From NCBI GenBank assembly GCA_051294375.1, contig CM119263.1, positions 24,656,688 through 24,720,687 on the forward strand: DNA of 64,000 bases. Direction: 5' to 3'. The position numbers and the translations under genes are program-made. This document shows positions 40,701-51,733 of the stretch, in pieces. This DNA is from Paraspadella gotoi (taxonomy: Eukaryota; Chaetognatha). Positions within the stretch are counted from its first letter, which is position 1. Each line of letters begins with the position of its first letter. Below the pieces are notes generated by a model. It was not told the DNA's origin. It saw nothing but the letters and a program-made list of their open reading frames with translations, and did not search any database.

Positions 40701-43700
40701 ATCAGTGCTTTGACAATTCACAATTTTCATGTTTTCCAAATTAACTTTGGAAGAGAGAGAGAGAGAGAGAGAAAGAGAAATAGAGAGAGAAGAAATTGTT
40801 GACCCGGGGGGGGCCAGCTCATTTTGAGCTTTTTCTTTTTCTTATTTTTCTCTAACTCTTTCACTTACCTTTCCCTCAACATCTTTATTTCAATTTCATC
40901 TAAACTTCACTCCTTTATTAATTAATTTATCTAAATTAATTTAAATAATTTAGTTTGTTTAAGTCTGTCTACTTATTTATTAAATTTATCATTGTTGTAA
41001 ATTTTTTAATGTAACTCTTCTTACCAAATGTTAACCTCTGCTTCTCTGTCTCTCTCTCCCTCATTCACAAATTTAATTTCTTTTCCCTCACATTCTCTCT
41101 CTCTCTCTCTCTACTAACTTAAACCTGTCCTCACATTTCACCACTGTCCTGTCTCATATCTTTGTTGGCCATTTCTTCTCTCTCTATTTCTCTTTCTCTC
41201 TCTCTCTCTTCCAAAGTTAATTTGGAAAACATGAAAATTGTGAATTGTCAAAGCACTGATGAAGGCTTGAATGAAAGCCGAAACTTGTCTGTACAATAAA
41301 ATAAAATCGTTGCTGTATCAAGACTTTGTCTTTAGTTTCAATTATCTAAAACACAACGAAAGAAAGTTTAATCACAATAACATAAAAGATAAAAAATATT
41401 CAAAAAAGAAATAATTAAAAAGTAGGATAAAAAAATAATTTTCATTAAAGTATTTTAAAATTATATTTATGACATAAAATTGGTCCCCCTTCAAAAAATT
41501 ATCCATTCCCACCCCTTTCTGTTCAGCCTTAGATATTATGATTTTTCATTAATAATTTTCTAACAGAAATGATGTGTGATATATATTAAAAAATTAGGAC
41601 AGATAGTAATCTAACCTTGTGTTGTATAGGTGCTCCCTTTATTTCCAGAAGACAATACTTACTTCCCCTTCCCAAATTAAATTATTAGATAAAACATTAA
41701 AAAAAAAACAATATATATTTGATTAAATAATATAGATAAATATTTTTATGAAGGATTTAGTATTTAAAATATAAAAATAGATAATAGTGAAAAAAATAAT
41801 TTGCAATTTTTTATAATATGTTTTTAAAAATTTGAATGTTTTTAGCTTCAAAAATGGAAAAAAGGTCAAATTCACTACTTTTTTACGCTTTGTAGTAGAA
41901 ACTATTATATGATAAAACGTTTTGGTCATTTTTTGCAGCTTTAACCTTAAAATATCATGTAACATATTTTACAAAAGTTTTTAAGTTTATTCCGGTGAAT
42001 CCGAAACTGTTCTTAAAATTAAAAAAATATGATTTTGAAATTTTACTAAAGATACTGTTATACAATTTTTTTTTTAAAAAGGGTTTAATTTTTTTAATTA
42101 TTAAAAAAACATTGCTCCATCGCTCAATCTTTTCATCACTCCACTCTAGTGTTCATGGATCAGATTTATTTTTGTTTTCTCATTTACAAAATGAAACTTA
42201 TTTTCCAATTTATTTGAAAAACACGAATTAATAAATATATTACGTGTTTTTTTTAATTTTGTGTCAAAAATACAGGGTTCGCGCGCTCTTTTGGGAATAA
42301 ATTTGGGTTTTTATTACCTGAAAACCGTTATGTAGATTAAAACCGATGACATTTATGGAAACCCTTGGTCTTAGCTTTCAGTCGATACTCAAAAAGTAAA
42401 AAAATATTTATAGAAAAATAGCCTAATTAAACTTTTAACATGACACGTCGTTTTTTTTCCCGCGCTTATAGAAGATTAATTCGGCTTAGTTAAACTTTGC
42501 ACCCATGTAAGTTGGTTATAAATCATGATAATTTAAATTTAAAAACATTTTTTGGAAATACGCTTGATCTAGTAGGCTATCAGTTGATAACTAAAATGCT
42601 ATAAAATTAGCTTCGTTAATGTTTTTGTCGAGTCATTTTTTCAAGGTTTTTAAAAGGTAAGTTATCTGGGACTGACCTCATGGAAAAAATACATCTTAGA
42701 GAAAAAATAACAACTAAAAATTCCTATCCTCTCATCTAGTTTTGAGTAGATGAAACTATTTTTTCGACCCGACCCATGCACCTTGGCCATTTCTGCAGTT
42801 AACGATGTGAAGATGATATGATTGATTTTGGCTCATTTTATTCTTTGATAGTGCTTCTATATTATTTCCGGTTCCATTTTTTCTTGACGCCGCAGAAATA
42901 GAATGCCCTGCGTTTAGAGTCTGCGAGATATTCTCGAGTTCGCTTGTCCAAATCGTAAACTGTCGCAGAAGCTTATATACTTGGCTCTTGACAATTTGGG
43001 TTTTTCTCTGCAGAAATGGTTATAATTAAAATATATAAAAAGTATAATTGTACATTCAACTTGGGCTTGGAACCAGGAGTTATGTGGGGAAGGTTGCAAT
43101 TAAACCCGTTACCCAGTGGTCGAGATCTGATGTCTTTACTCGGGAATCATATTGATATTCATATTTTTAATAGCGGGGTGAAACTACTACATCTATAATC
43201 TATTATGAGACTTACGTTTAACTCTTCCTCGTTACATTCGTCGCTGTGTGTTGCTACAAGCTCAAGATGGTGATTTGGGTAAGCACTTATTGCTCTCTCA
43301 ATCCATTTTCCTAATACGTTATCAAACTCCGCGGGTTCAAAAGTTGAAAGATCAAAGCAGATTGCTATAATAACTTTTCGATAAGGTTTTGCTATGGACT
43401 CTTCTGTGATAATGTTGCAAATGGCATGGTTAGCCACTTGGGTGTCTTCGACATCCATTAGTTGAAAGCGAACGAATTCGAAAGGCCTCCAAACACGGCG
43501 TGTCGCCACTGGTGCCTTCACGTCCAGGCGCAAAGAATTGTGACTGAAAATAGGAAAATCGAAAAGAGTATTAAATAATTAACTGACTTCATTATTTATA
43601 TATCATGCGTCAATTATTACTTTTTTACCTAAAAATGCCAGAAACGCTCGTCTTTCCAGCGCCTTTATTACCCAAAATGATAACATTAGTGGTTTCAGCA

Positions 43701-46700
43701 ATGGAGTCGGCTCTGTCTTTTGTCTCCATTGCATAAGCAAATATTCCAGGAATCCCAACACGACGAACAAATTCGGACGAAGGTCTTGTAAGTGGATTTC
43801 CTTCCAGGCGAAAAAAGCGAAGGCCTACCATACGATATATAAGGCAAGGGATGATGGTGATGCAGTTGTCTTGGAGGTCGAGTTTTTTTAGCCAAATAAC
43901 ATTACATAACGAAATTGGAAAAACTCCTATATAATTACATGACACATTTAATATCTCCAGCTTGTTAACGTTTATTATGTTATCGGGTATTGATGTAATT
44001 CTGTTGTAGCTCAAATCCAGGATTTGTAGTTGGTGACATTTACTGATATCCGGAAACTCTATCAGGCTATTGTGCGAGAGTATCAGTCTACGAAGCTGAG
44101 TCATGCAGAAAATGCCTTCCGTCGATTCAATATGATTGTACGAAAGGTTCAAGTCTAACACAGCCGTTAATGGTGACAGATTTATTATTCCCCTCAATAT
44201 ATTATGCGAAAAATCAAAAGAAATTAACGAATTAGACGATAGATTTGGCATGTTGCAAAATTGATTGTGAGTGGCGTAAAATGTTCTCAAATTTTTGGCC
44301 TGAGAAATATCTGGTATTACTGTCATGGCGTTGAAGGAGATATTCAATAGTTCCAAAGAATGAGAAACTATTCTTTTCGGCATTTTTGAATATTGGTTTT
44401 TGGACAAATCAAGGATGATGATCTCAGTAGAGTGGGAGAATTCTTCAAATTGTTGTCGGAGATCAGAATTTTGAAGTTTAACAATTTTTAGCGATGATAT
44501 TGGAAGATGGATAAAAGATTCTTTAACAGGAATGTTGCTACAACTTAAGTTAATTTCCTTTAACCTTGGAAGGTTTTTCACTATGAATCTTTGTTGAACG
44601 GAAACGAATTTAGCATTTAACGTGATCAGATTTGGTAAATCTTGAATATCTAAGATTTCTGGTGAAATATGATCACAACTTATATGCTCCAAACTTTTCA
44701 TTTTTCTCAGAACAACTTTGATAAGCGGATTGTGTCCGACATCTAATGATTCTAGTTTTGATGCCATGGCAACATTGTCATTATCTACTTCTCGTATTGA
44801 ATTGTAAGAAATGTCGCAGATCGCTAATCGACTTAATTGCTCAAAATATGGCTGAGATCGTAATTCATTGTGTGAGGCATTAAGTTCCATCAGACTAATA
44901 GGTAATATCTCGGAGGGTAACAGCTGAATGTTGTTGCCAGAAATGTCAAGGTATTGGAGGGAGAATTGAGGCAGCGAAGGCACATGAGTCAATTGGTTAT
45001 TAGATAGATTTAGTTGACGTAGATAAGAAAGGGAAGACAAACTGTTTAAACTTTGAACACTGTTGTTTGCAAGATTTAATTCTTCCAAAAGCGTGATGGA
45101 GGAAAGAACTAGAAGACAACCTCCAATTAAATTTAAAGACATATCTAATTTTTGAAGATTAGGGAACAGCTCTCCCGAAACTACAGACCTCAAATAATTC
45201 TTGCTTAAGATCAGCTGTCTCATGGTTGATATACCATTTTGTTGGACCTGTTCTATATGGTTGTTTCTGGCATTTAATGAAAGCAAACAACTAAATTCAC
45301 TCAAATGGGATAAAGCCGTGATAATGTTGCTCGAAACATCTAGATAATTTAGAGTTTTACTATATACACTGAGACTGTTAGGGATTTTTTTCAAAAGATT
45401 ACTTGAGCAGTTGAGCCATTTAAGATTGGGAAGAGGCGAGTAAATGCCTTTTAGATGATTGTTAGAAAGGTCGAGATGAACTAAAGAAAGAGGCAGTTGA
45501 GGAACTTCTGAGAGATTGTTGCATGAGAGATCCAGCATGATAAGGTTATCAAGTCCCGAAAGATTCAGGGATTTGAAAGTTGATAATTTTGAATTGCTTA
45601 GTTTGAGGGTGGTTAGTGGAAGATGCAAGTATTGACCAAGTGAAGTCAAAGGAGTGGATGAAAGATCTAAATGGCGTAAATGCAGGCAGCATTCTAATCC
45701 ATCAAAATAGCGAAAGCTTGTGTTGGATACATTCAAACTTTGATAATTATTTAATTGCCCTATGTCCGTAAAGTATTCAAAATCGTTAAACCACACTTTG
45801 ACTACTTTTAAATTATCAGCTTCTTCAACAAAGTCAGCAATGAAGCTTTCGGGCTTGCATATTTCTTTCGGGGAGCCCACTTGCCAGTTATTGATCTCCA
45901 AGAAATTTCCCTCAATAAAAAAGCTTTTTAAATGCTTCATTGGTAGGTCTTTAGGAAAAAAGCTGATGTTGTTTCTAGAAATGTCTAGTAATTTTAATTT
46001 GGCCTCATGATGAAATACTGGCAGTTCTTCCATCAAATTCCAACTCAGATCTACCTCGGATAATTTGGACATGTTTGAAAAGTCAGGTACATTGTCAATT
46101 GCGTTGTGAGACAAGAAAATGGTCACCATATTGTCCGGAAGAGTAGGAACTCGCGTCAATTGGTTCCAACTTGCGCAGAGTTTTTGAAGGCGAGTTAATT
46201 CTTTCAATGGGGGGAGTTGCTTCAATCGATTTCCAGTTACAATCAAGTGTTCAAGGTGGTATAATTTGGAGACGCTTTCTATACCATCGACAAAACGATT
46301 AAATGAAATGTCTAGGACCAGGACCCCTGCTGGAAGAGATGGCAAAGAGAAGTAGTCAAAACAGTTGTGGGATAGAAATAGATGAGTCAGTTGGCGTAAT
46401 CGCGTAAAGTTAGGAACGCCGCCCTGGAAATAAAGAAAAGACATTGCGGATGTTTGTTTGCTAACATTTTATTCACTGTCCATTGGTGAATCACACTAAA
46501 TCAATATTAACTAGCTTTTAATTAATAAAATAATATCTACAAAATTAATTTATAGAATTTTATTTTAAGAATTAACTATAATTAAGAAAAAAACAATTAT
46601 TGTTAATTTGAAAGTATTTTTTTTTTCAATTATCATTGCGACACAAAAAAATTATACGAAAAAAATGGGATCTTTTTCTAAATAGGCGTCATAATGCTAA

Positions 46701-47039
46701 TATTAATTTTGGGGAAATCCGTTTTTGTCCAATAAATTTAACGATTTATCAAATTTTTTAAAAGTAAGTCGATTCAACTTTTTCATTCACCTGAAAAGCA
46801 TTGTTAGCGAGATTCAGTGTGGATATACGCGTCAGGATTAAATCTGGTATCGTGTTTGGGATATTTATTTCCGAGATACCCTGCCGGCTAAGGTTAAGGC
46901 TCTGTCGCGTATTTGAGGTTTCTTCCCTACCCTCTTCGTTAGACCCACAGTAGGAACGCTCGCTTCCGCCCCCCTTTTTATCGGATTCGTCGTCGTCTTC
47001 CTCATACTCCCGCCTTTTCCTTTCTACGTTTTCATCCAT
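25710..47039 (-). CDS. LRR-Roc-COR (Roco family) GTPase
   Basis: Large intracellular GTPase resembling the MFHAS1/LRRK class. Exons in transcript order: 47039-46791, 46423-43629, 43543-43216, 43007-42782, 39980-39650, 39581-39464, 33135-32918, 32259-31929, 31830-31743, 31670-31558, 27385-27225, 26235-26117, 25891-25710. Phases join throughout, giving 1752 residues. After an acidic start, the 2.8 kb second exon encodes roughly 35-40 leucine-rich repeats. The Roc domain has the P-loop GNKGAGKTS and the G4 motif THSD, but DVED where DxxG is expected. COR-like segments follow (INEGSIRSALSKF, RLHLAFVAA, FTWRRDWSNCVV), then VLVVRGLDHRQMW and a Cys-rich end (GIPCPKLLDTIMCAECEV) typical of non-kinase Roco proteins. 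The part around ILFHDPDK probably lacks one exon. No kinase domain is seen. The first ATG is preceded in frame by a stop. Confidence 0.75.
28170..29130 (+). pseudogene. LINE reverse-transcriptase remnant with 3' tail
   Basis: Non-LTR retrotransposon fragment in a Roco intron. It shows SGVRQGGILSP and YANDIALSP (the YADD box, altered), broken by a stop near 28438, then a C-terminal piece (LTYGSEVKEYLAKD, NRWESVRSLRSSFGY) in a shifted frame that stops at 28924. The tail from 28981 is the repeat also found at 5497, 6475 and 23181, and an AT dinucleotide run follows. The N-terminal RT half and endonuclease are absent. Confidence 0.75.
29270..29303 (+). ncRNA. Hammerhead-ribozyme-like motif
   Basis: CTGATGA, stem II GGCTT/AAGCC closed by a small loop, GAAA, then CATGTC. 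Stem I can form from AACG and TGTT (one G-U pair). All conserved core positions of a type I hammerhead are present. It lies 140 bases after the LINE tail, with no inverted partner seen. Confidence 0.7.
29587..30563. mobile_element. Family B TIR element, copy 2
   Basis: Starts GCGCATAAGTGGCGTCG and ends GCGACGATCCTTATGC. It is collinear with the copy at 11303-12017, but the interior is expanded by a C/T minisatellite. It lies in the 4.2 kb Roco intron between exons 31558 and 27385. Confidence 0.75.
30296..30440. repeat. 18-bp C/T minisatellite inside family B copy 2
   Basis: About seven units of CTTTCTATTCTTTCTTTC, degrading at the right end. Confidence 0.8.
34109..36785 (+). CDS. Unrecognised nested gene, about 252 aa
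   Basis: I do not recognise this gene. Proposed exons: 34109-34302, 34375-34705, 34866-34943, 35027-35060, 35684-35705, 36686-36785. All junctions are GT-AG and the phases join to a stop at 36785. The product is hydrophilic, Ser/Asn/Asp-rich and Cys-containing at first (CSRCDSDDGNGD, CSCETRYPLDYDVFG, PSWFWDLAY), then charged (RLKKIDDDPEDNDKKID), then basic (MSLRPRKIYPFFERGRKKS). There is no clear signal peptide or membrane segment. It lies wholly within the Roco intron 33136-39463, on the opposite strand. An alternative end splices 36747 to a strong acceptor before 38513 and stops at 38597. The 22-base exon is the weakest link. Confidence 0.4.
35997..36158. mobile_element. Short TIR element with telomere-like interior
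   Basis: Perfect 13-bp terminal inverted repeats, CTTTCGCTGACCG and CGGTCAGCGAAAG, enclose about 160 bp. Inside, from 36010 to 36080, are many GGTTAGGG/GGGTTAAG-type units. Similar G-rich units occur at 22610-22655 in a BTF3 intron. Confidence 0.5.
36283..36376. repeat. C/T microsatellite
   Basis: An imperfect TC/TTTC run of about 90 bases. It generates long spurious Leu/Ser/Phe reading frames. Confidence 0.85.
36410..36560. repeat. Degenerate GGTTATCAT minisatellite
   Basis: Five or six diverged units on the theme TTGGTTATCATTGCATCAAT, related to the array at 2666-3147. Confidence 0.6.
36961..38461. mobile_element. Family B TIR element, copy 3, interrupted
   Basis: The left part has CGTCGGCGTTCCAAATTATA and the ATTATCGATGTCCTC block. 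The right part has AAGCATCGCAGTCGCGAATG and ends GCGACGATCCTTATGC. The left terminal repeat is eroded, and a family C piece (37389-37990) sits inside, so family C inserted later. Confidence 0.6.
37389..37990 (+). mobile_element. Family C partial copy inside family B
   Basis: Starts GATCTGCTTATCAGCAGATT and carries the GTGTGTGGGTAGGAAAGTGT block. It also has the ACCAAATTATGCC minisatellite and ends near TTTGCTCAAACTTTTTTT. The right inverted end seen at 9204 is absent. Confidence 0.65.
40672..40705 (-). ncRNA. Hammerhead-ribozyme-like motif (left arm of IR3)
   Basis: On the minus strand: CTGATGA, stem II GGCTT/AAGCC, GAAA, CTTGTC. Stem I has GCA/TGT next to the core and TTGT/ACAA outside a small internal loop, the usual shape of natural type I hammerheads. 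Confidence 0.7.
41256..41289 (+). ncRNA. Hammerhead-ribozyme-like motif (right arm of IR3)
   Basis: Reverse-complement twin of the left-arm motif, with an identical core, stem II and two-part stem I. It is followed by TGTACAATAAAATAAAATCG. Confidence 0.7.
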
Positions 47040-47386
47040 CTCCCTCTCGCCCGGCTCGTCCACTTGCCCTTCAACGGCAAACGCAGTTCTTTACGATTTT
47101 TCTTTTTTCGATTTTTTCTTCGTCGTCGCTGCACGGTTACGCCCGGGTTGTTTTTTTTTTTGCTTCGTCACCTTCGGGCGCTATCGCTCCATGGGTTTCT
47201 CTCCTCCTTTCTTCATTTCCGTTTCTTTTAATGTGACTAGAAATTCACCAGACGCTTCGTTTTGTACTTTTTCGTTGATTTTCCATGATTCTTAGACTTA
47301 GTTACTATTTTTACTTTAGGGAAAAAAACAGTTTTGATTTGTTTTTACAACGAATTGTAAACGAATTGTATTGAGTTTAATAGTCG

Positions 47387-47421
47387 GACATGTTTCGACT
47401 CTTGTAGTTAGTCTTCATCAG
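47387..47421 (-). ncRNA. Hammerhead-ribozyme-like motif
   Basis: On the minus strand: CTGATGA, stem II GACT/AGTC with a longer loop, GAAA, CATGTC. It lies upstream of the Roco gene. Next to it (47459-47605) are GA microsatellite runs like those at the centre of IR3. Confidence 0.6.
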
Positions 47422-48351
47422 CGTTTGACAATCAATAAGTTTTCTTTTTTTAATATAAAGTTATAAAGAGAGAGAGAGAGAGTTTCCAACAAAGAATTTA
47501 GTAAAGGACGGTGGTCAGATATGAGGACAGGTGAAGGAGTAAGGTGAAATTTGAAACAGAGAGAGAGTGGGGGAGAGGGGGAGAGAGAGAGAGAGAGAGA
47601 GAATTCTTTACATTTGGCAATGTACAACAAATGATATATGAAATAAATTAACAAACTTAAAGATTAAACTAATAATAACAGGATAAATAAATTAATGAGT
47701 TTAAAGGTTGAAATTGAAATAGAAGAATATTTTTACTTTTAAATTACGTTAGAATAAAATTGATAAGGATAATAATCACACCTAATTCAGTCCCCGATGT
47801 ATTAAAAAAAATTGTCGGATCTTGAAGTTTGATTCTGATAAAAAATTTATTATCGGGGAATGAGCTACGAAATGCTAATTTAGCAATTGAAACTGATGCA
47901 AAAAATAGATTTTCAATACAATTGTTTAATATATATATGCAGATTTGATGTCAAATTATGTATAAAATATTTTAGTATGATCGATCTAAATAATCTAAAT
48001 TTTAACGCATAATAATAAAATAATTTTTGAGTTAGCTTTATATATTCCCGCTATTAAGCTTCCTTGTTTAAAAAATTGTAGTTTTTTTCGTAGATAATGG
48101 TCAGACATTTTAATATTTTCAATATTAGTCCCGAAGCAGCTGTTAGCGAAGTTTAAGTTGTGTCACTCTGCCAGGATTGTTTTTTTTGGGGGGGAGAGTC
48201 GGAGACTGGACTCTCGTTTCCAAATTTTAACGAATTTCTTTTATACACGTAAATCAAAGTAATCTAATTTACATATTTCAATTCATATTAGTAGTTTTGG
48301 TTGGTTTGCGTGAAATGTTTAATTTTAATTATGAATTTTTAATTTCAAGAA

Positions 48352-48469
48352 AAAGATTCTCCGTAATCCCTTTCTAAATCAGCGGCTGCAAACGTATCAG
48401 CAGCAGCAGGACCATTACCTGAGTTCCAGCTCGGCGGGATTATTGTTGAGAATACGACGAATAACGTAA
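48352..48469 (+). other. Possible exon of an unknown gene
   Basis: A good acceptor (TTTTTAATTTCAAG) precedes an open frame encoding ILRNPFLNQRLQTYQQQQ, then DHYLSSSSAG, ending in a stop at about 48469. No partner exon could be joined. The rest of 47610-49165 shows no gene. Confidence 0.2.
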
Positions 48470-49165
48470 TGTCGTCGACCGTCCTTCCTATAAAAGTGTT
48501 TAGCCGTAACGCGCGACCAATCAAGTTGATTACCACAAAGTACATAGATCCTGGCAGAGGCTTTTAAACATAACCTTACCGTTATTTTTTGATAACCAAT
48601 AAGAGCTTCGGTTGTGTGCGTCGCAACCTATCGCTGTTTGGTAGGGCTGATGAAGTGTTTCTAGGAAAGTAAAACAGTCTTGCATATAAATTAAAAGCTA
48701 AAAAAATAGGTTGATAGATTTCCCCTATAGCACTATAGCACTAGTAAGCATTAGACGAAGCACATTTTCTTTGACCAGTGAGTCACTGTCACTACTAGTG
48801 ACAAGTGTTTTTTTTATGTGCTTAGTGACAAATTTGTTTTTTTTTTCGTACTTCCCTCTAAATCTATAAGAGTTAATAATTAACCAAAATTATTTGTTTT
48901 TGGGATGATCATCAAGCGCCAATTAGTCCCAATGACGGTTGACAATGATCAAGCCAAGTCAGTGGATTTGTAACTTTGTTTCGTATTGTTAGAATGGAAA
49001 ATGAAAAATCAATTAATAAATACATAATCATTTATTCTGCGAAAAATATCCACACAAATTTTAAGTTATTGAATATTCTAATATATTACAAACACGCTAC
49101 TCAAGAATTTTTTGAGGGGGTCGGACCTTTTTTACCACTCCAGGTTGTTTGAAATTCTTTTATTT

Positions 49166-49175
49166 NNNNNNNNNN
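49166..49175. other. Assembly gap (10 Ns)
   Basis: Ten ambiguous bases, probably a scaffold join of unknown true length. Confidence 0.99.
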
Positions 49176-49594
49176 GAAGTAAATCGCTAAAAGCCCCAAG
49201 TCTGAAACGTAAATTATACGAATAAACGAAATAATTTGAACGGATTAATAGGCATTCTGGATTCAAAATATAGAGGAATTGCACAAAAAAATATTAAGCA
49301 GTGGCCACTGGCCAGTTCTTTACTTAGTTCTACCGCAATTATATACTGATAAAAGCGATACAATCCCTAATTTTCTTCCGTCATGTGGCCTAATGAAACA
49401 AACTGAGAATAGCTCCCGATTACAATTAAAAAAGATGTTTTTTGAGTTTGGTTGGTTGAAATAAAAATGGAATCAAAGCCTAAAAAGTTCCCATTCGCCC
49501 TTTTTTCCATTTGCATTCCACTTTTCTCCCTAATCTCGTAAATATTTTATTGCCTGTGTGGGCGTCTTTCGTCAGTCTGTGACTCTTGTCGAGA

Positions 49595-49734
49595 ATCGGG
49601 CGAAACCCGTTTGGCCACGATCGCGCTGCCCGGACAACCTCGTCGAATCAGCTCTTATGAGAGCGAAACCGCAGAAAACCAGGGGTGCCCAGTATTCGAG
49701 AATCTCGGAAGATTCGTAATTAAATCAATTTTAA
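49595..49734 (+). other. Possible exon of an unknown gene
   Basis: After GTCTTTCGTCAG, two frames stay open over a GC-richer stretch; one reads CDSCRESGETRLATIALPG. Neither could be joined to neighbours. A second GC-richer patch near 50215-50330 (FCKDSDIRLTSHTQPAHC) may belong to the same gene. 50340-51730 otherwise shows nothing. Confidence 0.2.
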
Positions 49735-51733
49735 GTCGAACGACTGGTTTTGGAATACAGAAAACTTTTTAAGCAATTTTCTTTTCCTTTATTTAATTTT
49801 TGTTCATGCGAATCGTCGAACTGTTTTATTTTTAAGTAGTTTCACCAAATTAGACTAGTTATTATTCAACATTCGAATTCCAAAGATAAGCCATATATTG
49901 TTCCATCGTTTTTTAAAGAATTCGATTTTTAAAAACTTAAATGATAACTTCTTAAAAGGATTATATGAAAACACTAGCGCAAAATCTCGCCTACGTTTTT
50001 TACGCTTTTCTCTCACATTATGGATATAACATTATTCGTATTTGAAATTTTTATGAGATACCGTCAAGTTTTTACGATTCGGCCCGAATGCAAAACCCAA
50101 ACCCGTATTATAGTTTTATTTGCACACCGTTCTGTTAACAAGCGGCAAAAAAATATTTTCTAATCTCTGAAGACCTAAAGAGATAGATTTTTCTTCTGCC
50201 TTTGCTACAAAACTTATTCGCTGCTATCTCCATTCGCTTCTGCAAAGATTCGGACATTAGATTGACAAGTCATACTCAACCCGCCCACTGCAACTCTTCC
50301 AAGCGACGTATGATTAATATTGATTATAATGTAAATTACTTGATACAGGTCGGAAAATATCTAACTGTATTTAAGTATTCAATTCATGCCGAATTAACCA
50401 ATTTTTCTATGAAAATAATTATAAGTTGTTGAGACTATTCGACTGCTTGCACCCGACGTTTCTTGCGTTTGTTGTAACGCTTTTGATAAAAAAAAAGTTT
50501 TAAAAAATGGTTTAAAAAAAAAAAAGGTTTTTCGCTATATCAGGTAAGAATAACACTATCAAAACATACATGTGTGACAACATTCACAATAGCATTAATG
50601 GATGTCAACTCCCTCGACTCAGTATTTTAATTTTTTTTTTAAATGCACCTCTTTTTCGCCTTACAAGTAGCCTCAATTAACTCCAGACGCTTTTCCTCAT
50701 TTTTTTTAATTTCTTCGTTTGCGAGAAGAACTTGCAAGTTGCAGAGTTGCTTTTTAAAATTTTTCACCTTTCACGACTATTCAATTTCTTTGGAAACTTT
50801 TTGAAATTATCTTCCTCAACTTCCGATTGCCTTTTCAACATCCCATTATTTTTTTTCCCTTCCCCCCTTTTCCCTCCACATCGTTCCTGTCTCTCACTGT
50901 CTCAGTTTCACCTGTTAACCTGAAAATTCACGGAGAATCAAATTAGGAAGTTCTTTCTGCTTAGCGGATGATATATAAGTGGGCGAATCAAGTTATAATC
51001 TATTTTAAGAATATTTTTATCAACTCCGATGATAATTTAAAGGGGATAACTTTTTTATTTCAAAGTAGGAAATTTCAAAAATTATAAGTACGTATAATAT
51101 GGAATGTTTAAATAAAATATAAACTTTAATAAAACTTGAAATGTTTAAACATTTGCTTTTTTTATTATTATTTTTAAGTAAAGGTATGCATGTCTTCTAA
51201 TTCTGATTATTAAAACTGCGATTTCCTACTTTCGCCTTTTTATCACGGTAACAAGCAGAAAACGAGTGTTTATGTTAGATAAAAAGGTCTTCCGCCCGGA
51301 TAAACGGCAAAGTTATATAGTTTGGGTCGCACCCAGGTATTAAGCTAAACTTTAAAAAAAAGGAATTTGCTAAAAAGTAAAAGAAATAAAAAATTAAATA
51401 AAGGCTACCACACATGGAAGGGATCCACGGAGTATGTAAATATTGTTGTAATCTTCGCTGGTTCAGGTTTTTTTTTTTCGTTTTTTTTTTTTTTTTCGCT
51501 TTCTCCGCCTTAAATTTATCTTCAGAACTCGGTAAACAAGCGTCTTTCCGATTCTACCGGTCGTCCTCAAATAACTCGGATTTAATTTTTCCGTTTAACT
51601 CGACTACTATCTACAATCAAAGGCGGGCAATTTACCGAAATTTACATTAAATTGATTAAATGTAAAATTGGTCGGCTCAAACGATTAATTCCATTAGCTC
51701 GCTTTTATGATCGAGAGTAAATCGCGATCAGTC

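Larger units (their letters stand above)
40614..41346. repeat. Large inverted repeat with two hammerhead-like arms (IR3)
   Basis: Arms of about 140 bp (40614-40760 and 41208-41346) are nearly perfect reverse complements, ending AGATAATTGAAAC / GTTTCAATTATCT. The 450-bp centre is flanked by GA and CT runs. Both arms keep the full hammerhead core. It lies in the Roco intron between exons 42782 and 39980. Confidence 0.85.
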
